A stretch of DNA of 64,000 bases. It comes from an uncultured Allobosea sp. GTDB lineage: Bacteria; Pseudomonadota; Alphaproteobacteria; Rhizobiales; Beijerinckiaceae. A model generated the notes under the pieces. It saw only the letters and a program-made list of their open reading frames with translations, was not told the DNA's origin and ran no database searches. A program made the translations under genes and the position numbers. Shown piece after piece: positions 48,572 through 57,954 of this stretch. Position 1 is the stretch's first letter, and each line of letters begins with the position of its first letter. The stretch covers positions 1-64,000 of the forward strand of contig NZ_CAMFKW010000007.1 in NCBI RefSeq assembly GCF_945957345.1, written 5' to 3'.

Positions 48572-49768
48572 TCAACTCGCTTCACGGACCCGTGTTGTCA
48601 GCGGCGCCTGCGCAGCCGGCTCGCTCCGCGGCGCAGCCACGGGTTTGTGTCCCAGGCCGGCCCAGGGAGCCCTCTTGAACCAGCCGACCACGAGCGCGGC
48701 GGCGAGGATCAGTGCGAAACCCGTCAGGTTGAGCAGCGCGACCACGAGCTCGCTGCGCCCCTCCATGTCGGCGACCGTGCCCAGCAGCCGCGCCAGCACG
48801 ACGCTCGCCAGGAAACAGGCGAGCGACTGCCGCCCGATCAGGATGAGCAGATGGCCGGCGCCGCGATCGAGCCGGTCCCGCCAGGGTTCGATAAAGCTGA
48901 GCGCGAGATAGGCGAGCGCCAGGAAATGCAGCACGCGCAGGATATGCAGGTCCGTCTTCTCGCTGGCCGGGATGACGAGATCGCGGGCCGCCTGTGCCAA
49001 TGGCCAGTGCTCCAGGATGCCCCAGAACGACAGCGGTACCGAGATCAGGATGAAGAGCGCCGCCGCCATCATCAGGCGCCGATCGCCGAGCGGGGGCACG
49101 GGCAGCCATTTCATGGCGATGAAGAAGCCGATGAAGAAGATGAATTGCCAGGCGAACGGATTGAGGAACCAGCCGGCGCCGTTCCAGGGATTGCCCGACA
49201 GGTTGAGGCCGGTCGCCCAGACTGCCGCATAGAGCGCCGCGGCGATCAGGAAGGGCAAGGCGGCATGGAGCCGGCGCGCCAGCATCATCACCGGCACGAG
49301 CGCCAGGATGACGAGATACATCGGCAGAATGTCGAGATAGTCCGGCTGCCAGGTCAGCGTGGCCAGGCCGAGCAGCGCGTTCTCGGGATCCGCCAGCAGC
49401 GGCTGGAATTGTTGCGCGAGCACGGCGAGGCCGAAGATCCGGTCGAGCGCGGCAGCAAGCGCGATCAGCGCCATGACGAGGCCGATCTGCGCCCAATAAA
49501 CCTGCCAGATCCGGTAGGTGATCCGCGCTGTGCCCAGCCGCCAGCCGCGACGCGTGAAGACGCTGCCGAAGGCAAGCGCGCTGGCGATACCAGAGCAGAA
49601 GACGAACAGCTCTGCGCCTGAGGAAAAGCCGAAGCGCGCGGGAATCCAGGCGTTCCAGCTATTCTCCGGCAGATGCGCCACGAATATGATCAGCATGGTC
49701 AGACCGCGGAAGAGGTCGAGCCGCTCGTCGCGCGGCCGCTTTGCGGGAGCGGTGGAGGTTGCGGCCAT
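48572..49768 (-). CDS. OpgC-domain membrane protein
   Basis: Polytopic membrane protein of 398 aa with about ten helices, in the acyltransferase-like OpgC family. The start RDERLDLFRGLTMLIIFVAH with an Arg/Asp/His cluster is typical, as is SSGAELFVFCSGIASALAFG. In E. coli OpgC succinylates osmoregulated periplasmic glucans; here no opgGH genes are adjacent, so the acceptor is open. The start overlaps the upstream TPP-enzyme stop (ATGA). Confidence 0.88.
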   Translation of the reverse strand: MAATSTAPAKRPRDERLDLFRGLTMLIIFVAHLPENSWNAWIPARFGFSSGAELFVFCSGIASALAFGSVFTRRGWRLGTARITYRIWQVYWAQIGLVMALIALAAALDRIFGLAVLAQQFQPLLADPENALLGLATLTWQPDYLDILPMYLVILALVPVMMLARRLHAALPFLIAAALYAAVWATGLNLSGNPWNGAGWFLNPFAWQFIFFIGFFIAMKWLPVPPLGDRRLMMAAALFILISVPLSFWGILEHWPLAQAARDLVIPASEKTDLHILRVLHFLALAYLALSFIEPWRDRLDRGAGHLLILIGRQSLACFLASVVLARLLGTVADMEGRSELVVALLNLTGFALILAAALVVGWFKRAPWAGLGHKPVAAPRSEPAAQAPLTTRVREAS

Positions 49769-51420
49769 CAGAACGCTCCCTCGTAGCTGGAAGCATCGAT
49801 GCGACAGGCGAGCACGGTGAAGCCATCGCGCCGGAAGGCCGCCTCTGCTTCGCGCGTCAGCATTTCGCGGTCGTCGATCGCCGCGCCATGCCCGCCCAAC
49901 CCGCGGGCGACCGCGGCGAAATCGGTCTCGCCGATATCGACGCCGGCGCGCGCCATGCCGAGCTGGCGCTGCTTCAGCGCGATCAGCCCGAGCGTCTGAT
50001 CGACGAGCACGACGACGATCACCGGCAGGCCGAGATCGCGCAGTGTCGCCATCTCGCCCAGCACCATCTCGAGGCCGGCATCACCGACGAAGCACAGCAC
50101 CGGCCGGCCGGAGCCAAGCGCCGCACCCGTCGCTAAAGGCAGGGCGCAGCCCATGGTGCAGAGCCCGCTCGACTGCAGCAGGCGGCGTGGCCCGTCGCAG
50201 TTCCACATCTGGCTGAGCAGGATGCGATGTGCGCCTGAATCAGCCGTCGCGACCGTGCCGGCCGGCGCGACCCGGCGCAGGGTCTCGAAGACGGCATGCG
50301 GCCCCCATGCTGCGGGAGCGGCGAAGGCCGCGCGGAAGGCGGCACGGGCCGCGACAGGTTCGCCGGCAGGCCAGGTGTCCCGCCGCGCATGCTCCTCCGA
50401 CAGGCGCGTCAGGATGGCGCCGACCTCGCCTTCCAGCAGCAGGCTGGAGTGATGCATGCCGTGCTGGCCAGGTTCCGCGATGATATCGATGACCGGCTTG
50501 CCGGCAGGCCAGGGGTTCCGCCAGCCCTGGCGCATCTCGATCGGATCGTAGCCGGCGAGTACGATCAGGTCGGCCGCATCGATCAGCGGGCGGACAAGCG
50601 CGTCTGCCTTGGGCGAGAGGCCGACCGCGCCGATCACGCGCGGGTCATCCTCCGGCACCAGCCCCTTGGCCTTGTAGGTGGTGAGCAGCGGTGCGCCGGT
50701 GCGAGCCAGGAACTCATTCAGCGCCGCGCCGCCATCCTGGTTCACGAGGTCGAGCCCGGCGATCACCAGAGGGCGCTGCGCGGCGGCGATCAGGGCGCGT
50801 GCCGGCTGGAGATCTACCGGGATCGCAGGCGCAGCCGATGGCATGGCCAGCGGCGCGCGCGGGGCCATGCGAGCTTCGGCGACGGAGATCGGCAGGTCGA
50901 TATGGACCGGCCCGGGCCGTCCACGCCGGGCTATGGCGGCAGCCTTGGCCACGACGAGGTCCTCGGTGCCGGGCGCGGCGCGGAAGCTCGCCTTGACCAG
51001 CGGGCGCAGCACGGCCTGATGGTCGAAGACCTGATGCGTGTAGCTCTCGGCCAGGGCCTGGTCGACGCAGCCGGTCACGACGATCAGCGGCACACGGTCC
51101 TGCTGGGCATTGGCGACGACATTGACCGCATTGGCGACGCCGGGACCGAGCGTCGCGACCAGGACGGGCAGCGCGCCCGTCACGTGCCAGAGCCCTTCGG
51201 CCATGAAACCGGCCGCGTTCTCGTGCCGCGCGAGCTGGAAGCGGATGCCCGCGCGTTCGAGCGCATCGACCAGCGCCAGCACCTCGCCGCCGGGGATGCC
51301 GAAGGCATGGGTCGCGCCGGCCGCCGCCAACCGGGCGGCCAGTAGATCGGCGCCAGTCACGAACGCTTCGGGATCGCTTCCAGCCGGCTTTGCGGCCGCT
51401 ATCCGTTCGTGACGCATCAT
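49768..51420 (-). CDS. Thiamine-diphosphate-dependent enzyme (acetolactate synthase / 2-oxoacid decarboxylase family)
   Basis: ThDP enzyme of 550 aa with PYR, central and PP domains. The catalytic Glu is in ARHENAAGFMAEG, the ThDP-magnesium motif is GDAGLEMVLGEMATLRDLGL, and YTHQVFDHQAVLRPLVKASF lies between. It resembles the group that includes 5-guanidino-2-oxopentanoate decarboxylase (AruI) as well as acetolactate synthase-like proteins; no small regulatory ilvH-type subunit is adjacent. GGAGAGAC precedes the ATG. A candidate ECF-type promoter lies 40-65 bp upstream. Confidence 0.87.
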   Translation of the reverse strand: MMRHERIAAAKPAGSDPEAFVTGADLLAARLAAAGATHAFGIPGGEVLALVDALERAGIRFQLARHENAAGFMAEGLWHVTGALPVLVATLGPGVANAVNVVANAQQDRVPLIVVTGCVDQALAESYTHQVFDHQAVLRPLVKASFRAAPGTEDLVVAKAAAIARRGRPGPVHIDLPISVAEARMAPRAPLAMPSAAPAIPVDLQPARALIAAAQRPLVIAGLDLVNQDGGAALNEFLARTGAPLLTTYKAKGLVPEDDPRVIGAVGLSPKADALVRPLIDAADLIVLAGYDPIEMRQGWRNPWPAGKPVIDIIAEPGQHGMHHSSLLLEGEVGAILTRLSEEHARRDTWPAGEPVAARAAFRAAFAAPAAWGPHAVFETLRRVAPAGTVATADSGAHRILLSQMWNCDGPRRLLQSSGLCTMGCALPLATGAALGSGRPVLCFVGDAGLEMVLGEMATLRDLGLPVIVVVLVDQTLGLIALKQRQLGMARAGVDIGETDFAAVARGLGGHGAAIDDREMLTREAEAAFRRDGFTVLACRIDASSYEGAF

Positions 51421-51459
51421 GTCTCTCCGCCTTGCCGCGAAAGCGGCTCTGCGGGAGAG

Positions 51460-51485
51460 ATCGCGCGGGAGGCCGGTTTGGTTAC
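51460..51485 (-). promoter_or_regulatory. Candidate ECF (SigF-like) promoter of the TPP-enzyme/OpgC operon
   Basis: On the minus strand GTAACC (51485-51480) is followed after exactly 16 bp by CGAT (51463-51460). This differs by one base from GTAACC-N16-CGAA, which is found upstream of the nrsF gene 1.7 kb away. The spacers are also similar (both carry CCGGC and end CGCG). Confidence 0.55.
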
Positions 51486-51489
51486 ACGA

Positions 51490-52368
51490 TCACGGAGACG
51501 TGAGACCGGCAGCTGAAGCAGGCGGCTGCATCGTCAGGCGCCAGGCGCGTTCGACCCACGCGGCATTAGCGACATGGCCGCCGCCATGTAGACAGAGTTC
51601 CAGTCGCGCCGGGCTGCCGCAACCGGTCGCAACGCGGCAGATCAAGCCTTCCGGCGCAGGGGCCGTACGAACAGCTTCCGCCCAGCCTGCGGTACAGCCG
51701 CCGGGCGCGAAGACCGCGAGGCTCTTGAAGACATCGCCCTGTCTGGAGCCCTGGCGCAGGGTGCGGCCGGCGAGCGGCACGGTCGTATCGCTCGTGCCAT
51801 GGACATGGATCAGCGGCGGACGCGGGCCGTCGCAGCTTTCCGGCAGCGGCTCCCAGAAAGCCCCAGCGATCGGCGCGAAGGCGGCAAAGCGCCGCGACAT
51901 CCGGCAGGCGAGATACCAGACCATCGATCCCCCCTGCGAAAAGCCGCTCGCGAGGATGCGGCCGGAATCGATGGGAAAGCCCGCTGCGACATCGTCGAGC
52001 ACCTGTCCGACGAAGGCAAACTCGTCGCGATGACGGGCCGGCGAACCGGGAAAGGACCATGAGCGCCCGGCGCCGTCAGGCGCGATCAGCGCGACGCCAA
52101 GACGCTCGGCAACGGCGACGAGCTCGGCATCGGCGATGACCTCCTCGGCCGAACCCTGATAGCCGTGGAAATATAGGATCGCGCCGACCTTGCGTCCTGC
52201 CGGCGCCTGCGGCGGCAGGACGATGCGGTAGCTGCCGCTCGCCACGCGACAGCCTGTGTCCGCAGGGCAGGCGTCGCGGGACTGGGCAGGGGCGGGGGGC
52301 TGCGCAACGGCCGACACCGTCAGGACCAAACCGGCCAGCGCACCGATGAGCCCTAGCTTCGATGCCAT
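51490..52368 (-). CDS. Exported alpha/beta-hydrolase, PHB depolymerase/feruloyl-esterase (LpqC) type
   Basis: Esterase of 292 aa with a signal peptide (to about residue 22, SAVAQ). The nucleophile elbow is GFSQGGS, the oxyanion region is YFHGYQGSAEEV, and the catalytic His is probably in LHGGGHVANA. Paired cysteines (CPADTGC, GCGSP...LCLHG) fit a periplasmic disulfide-bonded enzyme. GGAGAG precedes the ATG at 52368; the frame is open to 52413. It is divergent from the ECF sigma factor gene. Confidence 0.85.
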   Translation of the reverse strand: MASKLGLIGALAGLVLTVSAVAQPPAPAQSRDACPADTGCRVASGSYRIVLPPQAPAGRKVGAILYFHGYQGSAEEVIADAELVAVAERLGVALIAPDGAGRSWSFPGSPARHRDEFAFVGQVLDDVAAGFPIDSGRILASGFSQGGSMVWYLACRMSRRFAAFAPIAGAFWEPLPESCDGPRPPLIHVHGTSDTTVPLAGRTLRQGSRQGDVFKSLAVFAPGGCTAGWAEAVRTAPAPEGLICRVATGCGSPARLELCLHGGGHVANAAWVERAWRLTMQPPASAAGLTSP

Positions 52369-52522
52369 TTGCGATCTCTCCGCTGCTTCGCCGAAGCCTG
52401 CCCTTGCGCGCAAGCGTAGCTGGGGCGAACCGGCGCTTCATCTCGGCATCGCGGACTTGTGAGGCGGCGCCGCGCATGCAACGGACTTGGATTGCGAATC
52501 CCCCTGCGAACAAGCGCAAGAC

Positions 52523-53095
52523 GTGTCGCTGCACGAGCTCGAAACCCAGCTCCGACCGATCTTCCTCGCGGCCCTTGCCGGCGATGAAGCTGCCTATCGC
52601 CTATTCCTCGATACGATCAGCCTGCGGCTACGCGGCTATCTCCGCCAGATGCTGGCCCGCGCCGGCCGGACCGAGGCGAGCGAGGCCGAGGACGTCCTGC
52701 AGGAAACCCTCCTGGCGCTGCACCTGTCGCGCCATACCTATGACGCCGCGAGCCCGGTGACGGCCTGGGCTCATGCGATCGCGCGCTACAAGCTGGTCGA
52801 CTATCTGCGCCGTTCCGGCCGCCACGCCGGTGCGCTGCCGCTCGAAGACGAGGTGGATCGGCTGGCAGGTCCGTCGGAAAGCGCCGCGGCAGAGGCACGG
52901 CTCGATCTGGCGCGCGCGATGGAAGCCCTGCCGGAGCGCACGCGGCGCCTGATCGATCAGGTCAAGCTCCAGGGCGCCAGCATCGCCGCCGCCGCAGATG
53001 CCATTGGGATGACGGAGACGGCGGCCAAGGTCGCGATCCATCGCGGCCTTCAGGCCATGGCACGATTCCTGTCGAAACGGAGGCGGCCACCATGA
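52523..53095 (+). CDS. ECF-family RNA polymerase sigma factor
   Basis: Sigma factor of about 190 aa with only regions 2 and 4. Region 2 reads AEDVLQETLLALHLSRHTYD then VTAWAHAIARYKLVDYLRR; region 4 is ALPERTRRLIDQVKLQGASI then AAADAIGMTETAAKVAIHRG. Pairing with a DUF1109/NrsF membrane protein places it with the SigF-type ECF factors known from Caulobacter. The GTG at 52523 gives a normal N-terminus; an upstream TTG at 52487 is also open. The stop overlaps a possible 21-codon ORF (ATGA). Confidence 0.92.
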   Translation: MSLHELETQLRPIFLAALAGDEAAYRLFLDTISLRLRGYLRQMLARAGRTEASEAEDVLQETLLALHLSRHTYDAASPVTAWAHAIARYKLVDYLRRSGRHAGALPLEDEVDRLAGPSESAAAEARLDLARAMEALPERTRRLIDQVKLQGASIAAAADAIGMTETAAKVAIHRGLQAMARFLSKRRRPP

Positions 53096-53157
53096 CGATC
53101 CCCATGAGGCACCAGCGCGCCGTAACCTTTCGCCGGCTCCGCGCGAATTCCCGTTGA
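53092..53157 (+). CDS. Possible 21-residue ORF between sigma factor and nrsF
   Basis: ATG at 53092 overlaps the sigma-factor TGA as ATGA and opens a short Arg-rich frame starting MTIPMRHQRAVTF and stopping at 53157. It spans the GTAACC promoter, so it may be only a by-product of that site. No family is recognised. Confidence 0.25.
   Translation: MTIPMRHQRAVTFRRLRANSR
53122..53147 (+). promoter_or_regulatory. ECF (SigF-like) promoter upstream of nrsF
   Basis: GTAACC (53122-53127), a 16-bp spacer, then CGAA (53144-53147). I recall GTAACC-N16-CGAA as the motif reported for the Caulobacter SigF regulon, and the sigma/anti-sigma pair here is of that type. The nrsF start is 35 bp downstream, so the anti-sigma factor would be feedback-induced. 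Confidence 0.7.
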
Positions 53158-53181
53158 ACCGGACATTTTCGAAGATCGGAC

Positions 53182-53823
53182 ATGCAGACCGACGATTTGA
53201 TCTCCCTGATCAGCATGGACAGCCGGCCGGTCGATACCGGCTGGCTGCGCCGCGCGACCTGGCTTTCGGCCTTCGCAGCCCTTGCGGCCACGGCCGGACT
53301 CGTCCTGCTGACGCTCGGCACGCGGCCAGACCTCGCAAGCGCCTGGACGACGCTTCCGGTCATCGCCAAAGTCGCATTCGGCGCCAGCGTCGCAACCATC
53401 GCGCTGATGCTGTTCCAGAACAGCTTGCGACCGGGCCTGAAGCCGGCGCGGCGCCTGCCGCTCGTTGCGCTGCCGCTGCTGGTCGCGGCGGGCTGGGCCC
53501 TCCTGACGCTGGTGCAGGCCCCCGCCGAGCAATGGCATGCCTTGATCTTCGGCCGCTACTGGCGAGCCTGCCTCATCGCGGTGCCGCTCTACGCGCTGCT
53601 TCCGCTCGTCGCACTTCTGCTGCTGGCTCGCCGTGGCGCACCGGTCGACGGTGGCTTGACAGGAGGCTCTGCCGGCCTTGCCTCCGCAGGCCTCGCCATA
53701 ATCGCCTACAGCCTGCATTGTCCGGACGATACCGCGCCCTTCCTGGCGACCTGGTACACGATCGCGACCGCGATCGTGACCACATTCGGGGCGTTAATCC
53801 TGCCGCGTTTCCTGCGCTGGTGA
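53182..53823 (+). CDS. nrsF: NrsF-type membrane anti-sigma factor (DUF1109)
   Basis: Protein of 213 aa with six predicted membrane helices after a cytoplasmic N-terminus that starts QTDDLISLISMDSRPV, the form seen in DUF1109/NrsF proteins. A conserved pair of cysteines expected for redox or metal sensing is only partly evident (YWRACLIAV and LHCPDDTAPF). In Caulobacter NrsF inhibits SigF and releases it under chromate or cadmium stress. It follows the sigma gene and has its own ECF-type promoter. Confidence 0.88.
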   Translation: MQTDDLISLISMDSRPVDTGWLRRATWLSAFAALAATAGLVLLTLGTRPDLASAWTTLPVIAKVAFGASVATIALMLFQNSLRPGLKPARRLPLVALPLLVAAGWALLTLVQAPAEQWHALIFGRYWRACLIAVPLYALLPLVALLLLARRGAPVDGGLTGGSAGLASAGLAIIAYSLHCPDDTAPFLATWYTIATAIVTTFGALILPRFLRW

Positions 53824-53982
53824 GGCGAGTCCGCACGGAGAGCGCCAAGAAGGTGATCTGACTTCCCGCAACGGCCGCTGCCGCTAGTCCGGGCAGGCAA
53901 TGCAAGATCGGTCTCCAATGGCCGCTTCTGACGCTTTCCGGCGAAACGGATCGCTTTTGCCAGGAGCGGCAGTCCTCTGCGC

Positions 53983-54537
53983 TTAGCGGTCGATATTGTT
54001 GGCGAGCGGCTTCTCGGCCATCTCGGTCGCGATCGCTTCATCGATCGGCGTCTCGTAGGTCATCAGCATGTAGCCGAGCACCGAATAGAAGCCGACCGTC
54101 GCGATCAGGTCGAACACCGCCTCGCGCCCGAGCGCGGCGGCAAGCTCCGCTTCGAGCGCAAGCGACAGACGCTTGTCGTCGAAAAGCGCGTCGACCGCCC
54201 GCACGATCAACCCGTCCTCGCCCTCTGGCTGGCCCCGCAAAGCGGCGATACGGGCATCGCTCATGCCGAGCACCCGCGCCCGGCTGACATGATGCGCCCA
54301 TTCATAGGGCGAACCCATCCGGTGCGCCGCGCGCAGAATCACCACCTCCGAGCGCACCGGCCCGAGCGCGCTGTCCTTGACGACATGCTGGCGCAAGGGC
54401 GCCCAGGCCTTCAGCAGCGCCGGATGATGCGCCATCGTCCGGTAGACATTGAGCGCGCCGGCAAAGCCGGTCTTCATCTCGGCAATAGCCTCGGGCCAGT
54501 CGGCGTCGCTGATCGGCGGGCAGGGAGAGGTCGTCAT
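53983..54537 (-). CDS. Carboxymuconolactone decarboxylase (CMD)-family protein
   Basis: Helical protein of 184 aa in the AhpD/CMD family: the core segment is EVVILRAAHRMGSPYEWAHH then GMSDARIAALRG. It has no CxxC, so it is not an AhpD-type peroxidase; the EWAHH motif fits the decarboxylase or unknown branch. It is last in the eight-gene minus-strand operon, 17 bp after the nitrilase-family gene. RBS is weak. Confidence 0.83.
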   Translation of the reverse strand: MTTSPCPPISDADWPEAIAEMKTGFAGALNVYRTMAHHPALLKAWAPLRQHVVKDSALGPVRSEVVILRAAHRMGSPYEWAHHVSRARVLGMSDARIAALRGQPEGEDGLIVRAVDALFDDKRLSLALEAELAAALGREAVFDLIATVGFYSVLGYMLMTYETPIDEAIATEMAEKPLANNIDR

Positions 54538-54554
54538 CGGCTGTCTCGCGAAGC

Positions 54555-55418
54555 TCAGGGCGTCAGGTATTTGGCATAGAGGGCAGGCGCCCGGTCGGCC
54601 CAGATGCCCGTGAAGCTGCGATAGCGCGCGACTTCGGCGAGGTCGATCTCGACCCGCAGCACGTCCTCGCGATCGTGGTCGAGCGCACCGAGCACGCGGC
54701 CATCCGGCGCCACCGCACAGGAGCGGCCGAAGAAGCGCTGCCCGCCGCGGCTGCCGCTGCGGTTGCAGCTCAGGAAGAACACGCCGTTCTCGGTGGCGCG
54801 CGTATAGGCGCGGTGGATGAAGAGCCCCTCGTCGGTCACCGGCGCGCTTTCGGCCCCGAAGGAGGCCCAGACCGAGGTCACGATGCTCGCGCCCTGAAGC
54901 GCGAGGATGCGGGTGATCTCCGGGAAGCGGATATCGTAGCAGACCTGCATGCCGAGCCGCGTCCCGAAGACGGGATAGGTGTCGATGCTGTCGCCGCCGC
55001 TGAAGAACAGCTTCTCGTTCTGCCACTGGTGGATCTTGGTGTAGTCGCCGATCACGCCCTCCGGCCCGATCAGCAGCGAGGCATTGCGCATCACGCCCGC
55101 GCGCAGGCGGTCGCGCAGGCCGAGCCCGATGACGAGATGCACGCGATGCTTCGCGGCAAGCGCGACGAGCGCCTTGATCTCCTCGCCATCCGGCGCCGCG
55201 CAAGCCTCGTAGAGCGCCGCACCGAAATGCGGGACATCGCTGATTACAGCGCCGCCCGGCACCAGCGGCTCGACATAGCCGGTATTGGCTAGCTCCGGGA
55301 ACAGGATGAGCTGCGCGCCCTTCGCCGCCTCTGCCGCGACGAAATCATGGATGCGCCGGAAGTTCTCGGCCGGCGCCAGGGACTGGACGTCCATCTGGAT
55401 AAGGCTGGCGGAAATCAT
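54555..55418 (-). CDS. Nitrilase-superfamily carbon-nitrogen hydrolase
   Basis: Amidase-type enzyme of 287 aa. The catalytic triad is visible as Glu in ILFPELANTGY, Lys in DYTKIHQWQNEK and Cys in QVCYDIRFPE. The family cleaves amides, carbamoyl groups or omega-amides. Its start overlaps the stop of the ATPase gene (ATGA), which ties it to the transporter and suggests that imported amide compounds are hydrolysed here. Confidence 0.9.
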   Translation of the reverse strand: MISASLIQMDVQSLAPAENFRRIHDFVAAEAAKGAQLILFPELANTGYVEPLVPGGAVISDVPHFGAALYEACAAPDGEEIKALVALAAKHRVHLVIGLGLRDRLRAGVMRNASLLIGPEGVIGDYTKIHQWQNEKLFFSGGDSIDTYPVFGTRLGMQVCYDIRFPEITRILALQGASIVTSVWASFGAESAPVTDEGLFIHRAYTRATENGVFFLSCNRSGSRGGQRFFGRSCAVAPDGRVLGALDHDREDVLRVEIDLAEVARYRSFTGIWADRAPALYAKYLTP

Positions 55419-57082
55419 GCGGTGGCTCCAGCGATGCGGCGCCCGGCCGCGAAGTCCCAGTCCCGCCCCGGCGCCGCGTTGATCAGCGCACGGGTATACT
55501 CATGGCTCGGCCGGCCCAGAACCTCGGCGGCCGGCCCCATCTCGACGACGCTGCCGCGCTGCATCACCATCACATCGTCGCAGATCTGGGCGGCGACGCG
55601 CAGATCATGGGTGATGAACAGCACCGCGAGGTTCCGCCGCTCTTGGATCTCGGCCAGAAGGTCGAGCACCTGCGCCTGCACGGAGACGTCGAGCGCCGAG
55701 ACCGCCTCGTCCGCGACGATCACCTCCGGCTCCATCATCAAGGCGCGCGCGATCGCGATGCGCTGGCGCTGGCCGCCGGAGAACTGGTGCGGGAAGCGCT
55801 CGAGACTCGCGCTGGGCAGGCCGACCACTTCCATCAATTCGCCCGCGCGCTTCAGGGCGGTCTCGCGATCCTCGCCGAGATTCAACGGCCCCTCGATCAG
55901 GCTCTCGCCGATGCGCAGGCGCGGATTGAGCGAGCGGTTGGGGTCCTGGAACACCATCTGCACGCGCCGCCGCGCCGGGGCCAAGGCCTGCTGACCCTGC
56001 AAATTGGCGATGTCCTGCCCGTTGACGCGGATCTCGCCGCCGGTCGGATGCTCCAGCCGCATCAGGCAGCGCGCCACCGTCGATTTGCCCGAACCGCTTT
56101 CGCCGACGATGCCGAGCGTACGCCCGCGCGCCAGCCCGAAGCTGACATCCTTCACGGCGCGCACGTTACGGCTCTCGCGCCCCATCAGCTTTCCGAACAG
56201 GGAGCCGAAGCTGAAGGTCTTCTCGAGATTGCGGATCTCCAGCACCGTCTCGCCTCCCGACGAAGCGCGCGGTGCGCGTGGCGTCAGCGAGGGCACCGAT
56301 TGCAGGAGATCGCGCGTGTAATCCTCGCGGGGCCGGCTCAAGACCTGCTCGACCGGGCCGGTCTCGACGATCTCGCCGCGGCGCATCACGCAGACCCGGT
56401 CGGCGATGTCGACGACCACGCCCATGTCATGGGTGATGAACAGGACGGCGGTGTTCTGCTTGTCCTGCAATTCGCGGATCAGGCTGAGGATCTGCTTCTG
56501 CGTGGTGACGTCGAGCGCGGTCGTCGGCTCGTCAGCGATCAGCAGCTTCGGCTTGAGCGCGAGAGCCATCGCGATCATCACGCGCTGGCGCTGCCCGCCC
56601 GAAAGCTGGTGCGGATAGCTGTCATAGATGCGGGCCGGATCGGGCAGATGCACGGCCTCGAATGCTGCGAGCGCGGCTTCGCGACGCTCCTTGGGCCGCA
56701 TCTTCGTATGGGCCCAATAGACCTCGTCCATCTGCAAGCCGATGGTCAGCACCGGGTTCAGCGCCGTCATCGGCTCCTGGAAGATCATCGCCATCTCGGC
56801 GCCGCGCAGCGCCTTGGTCCGGGCCGGCGTCGCGGTCAGGATATCCTCGCCGTTGAGCCGGACCGTGCCGGCCGTCGCCCGCAACTCGTCGCGCGGCAGC
56901 AGGTCCATCGCCACCAGCGAGGTCACCGACTTGCCGGAGCCGGATTCGCCGACGAGGCAGAGCGTCTCGCCGGGATGGATGTCGAAGCTGATGCCCTTCA
57001 GGATGTCGCTGGGCTGGCGCCCCCGCGTCGCGACCTTGAGATCACGGACGGAGAGGACGGGCTGGGTCGCGGCGGTCGCCAT
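55415..57082 (-). CDS. Peptide-type ABC transporter, fused double ATP-binding protein (DppD-DppF type)
   Basis: ATPase of 555 aa with two complete nucleotide-binding domains in one chain. The first has [29 protein letters not shown] and [14 protein letters not shown]; the second, from about residue 290, has [29 protein letters not shown] and [14 protein letters not shown]. The oligopeptide C-terminal motif appears after each. It energises the permeases encoded immediately upstream, joined by an ATGA overlap. The fused form is as in GsiA and YejF. Confidence 0.94.
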   Translation of the reverse strand: MATAATQPVLSVRDLKVATRGRQPSDILKGISFDIHPGETLCLVGESGSGKSVTSLVAMDLLPRDELRATAGTVRLNGEDILTATPARTKALRGAEMAMIFQEPMTALNPVLTIGLQMDEVYWAHTKMRPKERREAALAAFEAVHLPDPARIYDSYPHQLSGGQRQRVMIAMALALKPKLLIADEPTTALDVTTQKQILSLIRELQDKQNTAVLFITHDMGVVVDIADRVCVMRRGEIVETGPVEQVLSRPREDYTRDLLQSVPSLTPRAPRASSGGETVLEIRNLEKTFSFGSLFGKLMGRESRNVRAVKDVSFGLARGRTLGIVGESGSGKSTVARCLMRLEHPTGGEIRVNGQDIANLQGQQALAPARRRVQMVFQDPNRSLNPRLRIGESLIEGPLNLGEDRETALKRAGELMEVVGLPSASLERFPHQFSGGQRQRIAIARALMMEPEVIVADEAVSALDVSVQAQVLDLLAEIQERRNLAVLFITHDLRVAAQICDDVMVMQRGSVVEMGPAAEVLGRPSHEYTRALINAAPGRDWDFAAGRRIAGATA

Positions 57083-57954
57083 CAAGGAGCCCTCCCTTGC
57101 ATTTTCGGATCGAGCCGGTCGCGCAGCGCATCGCCGAGCAGGTTGATCGAGAGGATGCACAGCGACAGCACGATCGCCGGCCAGAACACCAGCCAGGGAT
57201 TGATCGCGAAATAGAGCCTGCCCTCGGCCATGATGTTGCCCCAGCTCGGGACCTCCGTCCCAATGCCGACGCCGAGGAAGGAGAGCGCCGCCTCGGTCAG
57301 GATGGCGGAGGCGTACATATAGGTGCCTTGTACGATCAATGGCGCGATCGTCGTCGGCAGCAGATGCTTGCGGATCAGCTTGCCCGGCCGAGTGCCGAGC
57401 AGCACGGCAGCATCGACATAGGTTTCCTCGCGCGCCGCGATGACCCGCGCCCGGACGAGGCGCACCACCTGCGGAATCGCCGGGATCATGATCGCGATGA
57501 TCACGGTGACGAGACCGCCGCGGACCAGCGCGACGATGGCGATGGCGAGCAGGATGCCGGGGATCGCCATCAGCCCGTCCATCATCCGCATCAGCACGCC
57601 GTCGATGCCGCGATACCAGCCGGCGATCAGGCCGAGCGGCAGGCCGATCACGATCGCGCCGATGGCGACGCCAGCACCGACCAGAAGCGAGACCCGCGCG
57701 CCATAGACCACGCGCGAATACAGGTCGCGGCCGAAGGAATCCGTGCCGAGCCAATAGGTGTCGGAGGCCGGCTTCAGCCGCATCGCGGCATTGAGCTTGG
57801 TCGGCTCGAAATGCGCGAGAAGCGGCGCGAACACCGCCATCACGATCACGGCGACGAGGACGATGACGGCGAGCACCGTCGTCCAGTGCGGCGGATTGTC
57901 GAGCAGGCGGCGGGGCGGATGCGCGCCCTGCGCGGGGTTCGACGGAGCGCTCAT
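57082..57954 (-). CDS. Peptide-type ABC transporter permease, DppC type, cluster 2
   Basis: Permease of 290 aa with a polar N-terminus and six spans. Family motifs are YWLGTDSFGRDLYSRVVYGA, the EAA-like loop ETYVDAAVLLGTRPGKLIRK and NLLGDALRDRLDPKMQ. Both ends overlap neighbours by ATGA (57082 with the ATPase, 57951-57954 with the DppB-type gene). Confidence 0.94.
   Translation of the reverse strand: MSAPSNPAQGAHPPRRLLDNPPHWTTVLAVIVLVAVIVMAVFAPLLAHFEPTKLNAAMRLKPASDTYWLGTDSFGRDLYSRVVYGARVSLLVGAGVAIGAIVIGLPLGLIAGWYRGIDGVLMRMMDGLMAIPGILLAIAIVALVRGGLVTVIIAIMIPAIPQVVRLVRARVIAAREETYVDAAVLLGTRPGKLIRKHLLPTTIAPLIVQGTYMYASAILTEAALSFLGVGIGTEVPSWGNIMAEGRLYFAINPWLVFWPAIVLSLCILSINLLGDALRDRLDPKMQGRAP

Noticed and set aside
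55502-57214. A 570-codon plus-strand frame, with a similar 665-codon one at 58788-60785
   Set aside because: Both are antisense to well-supported transporter genes and have His/Arg/Asp-rich low-complexity translations.
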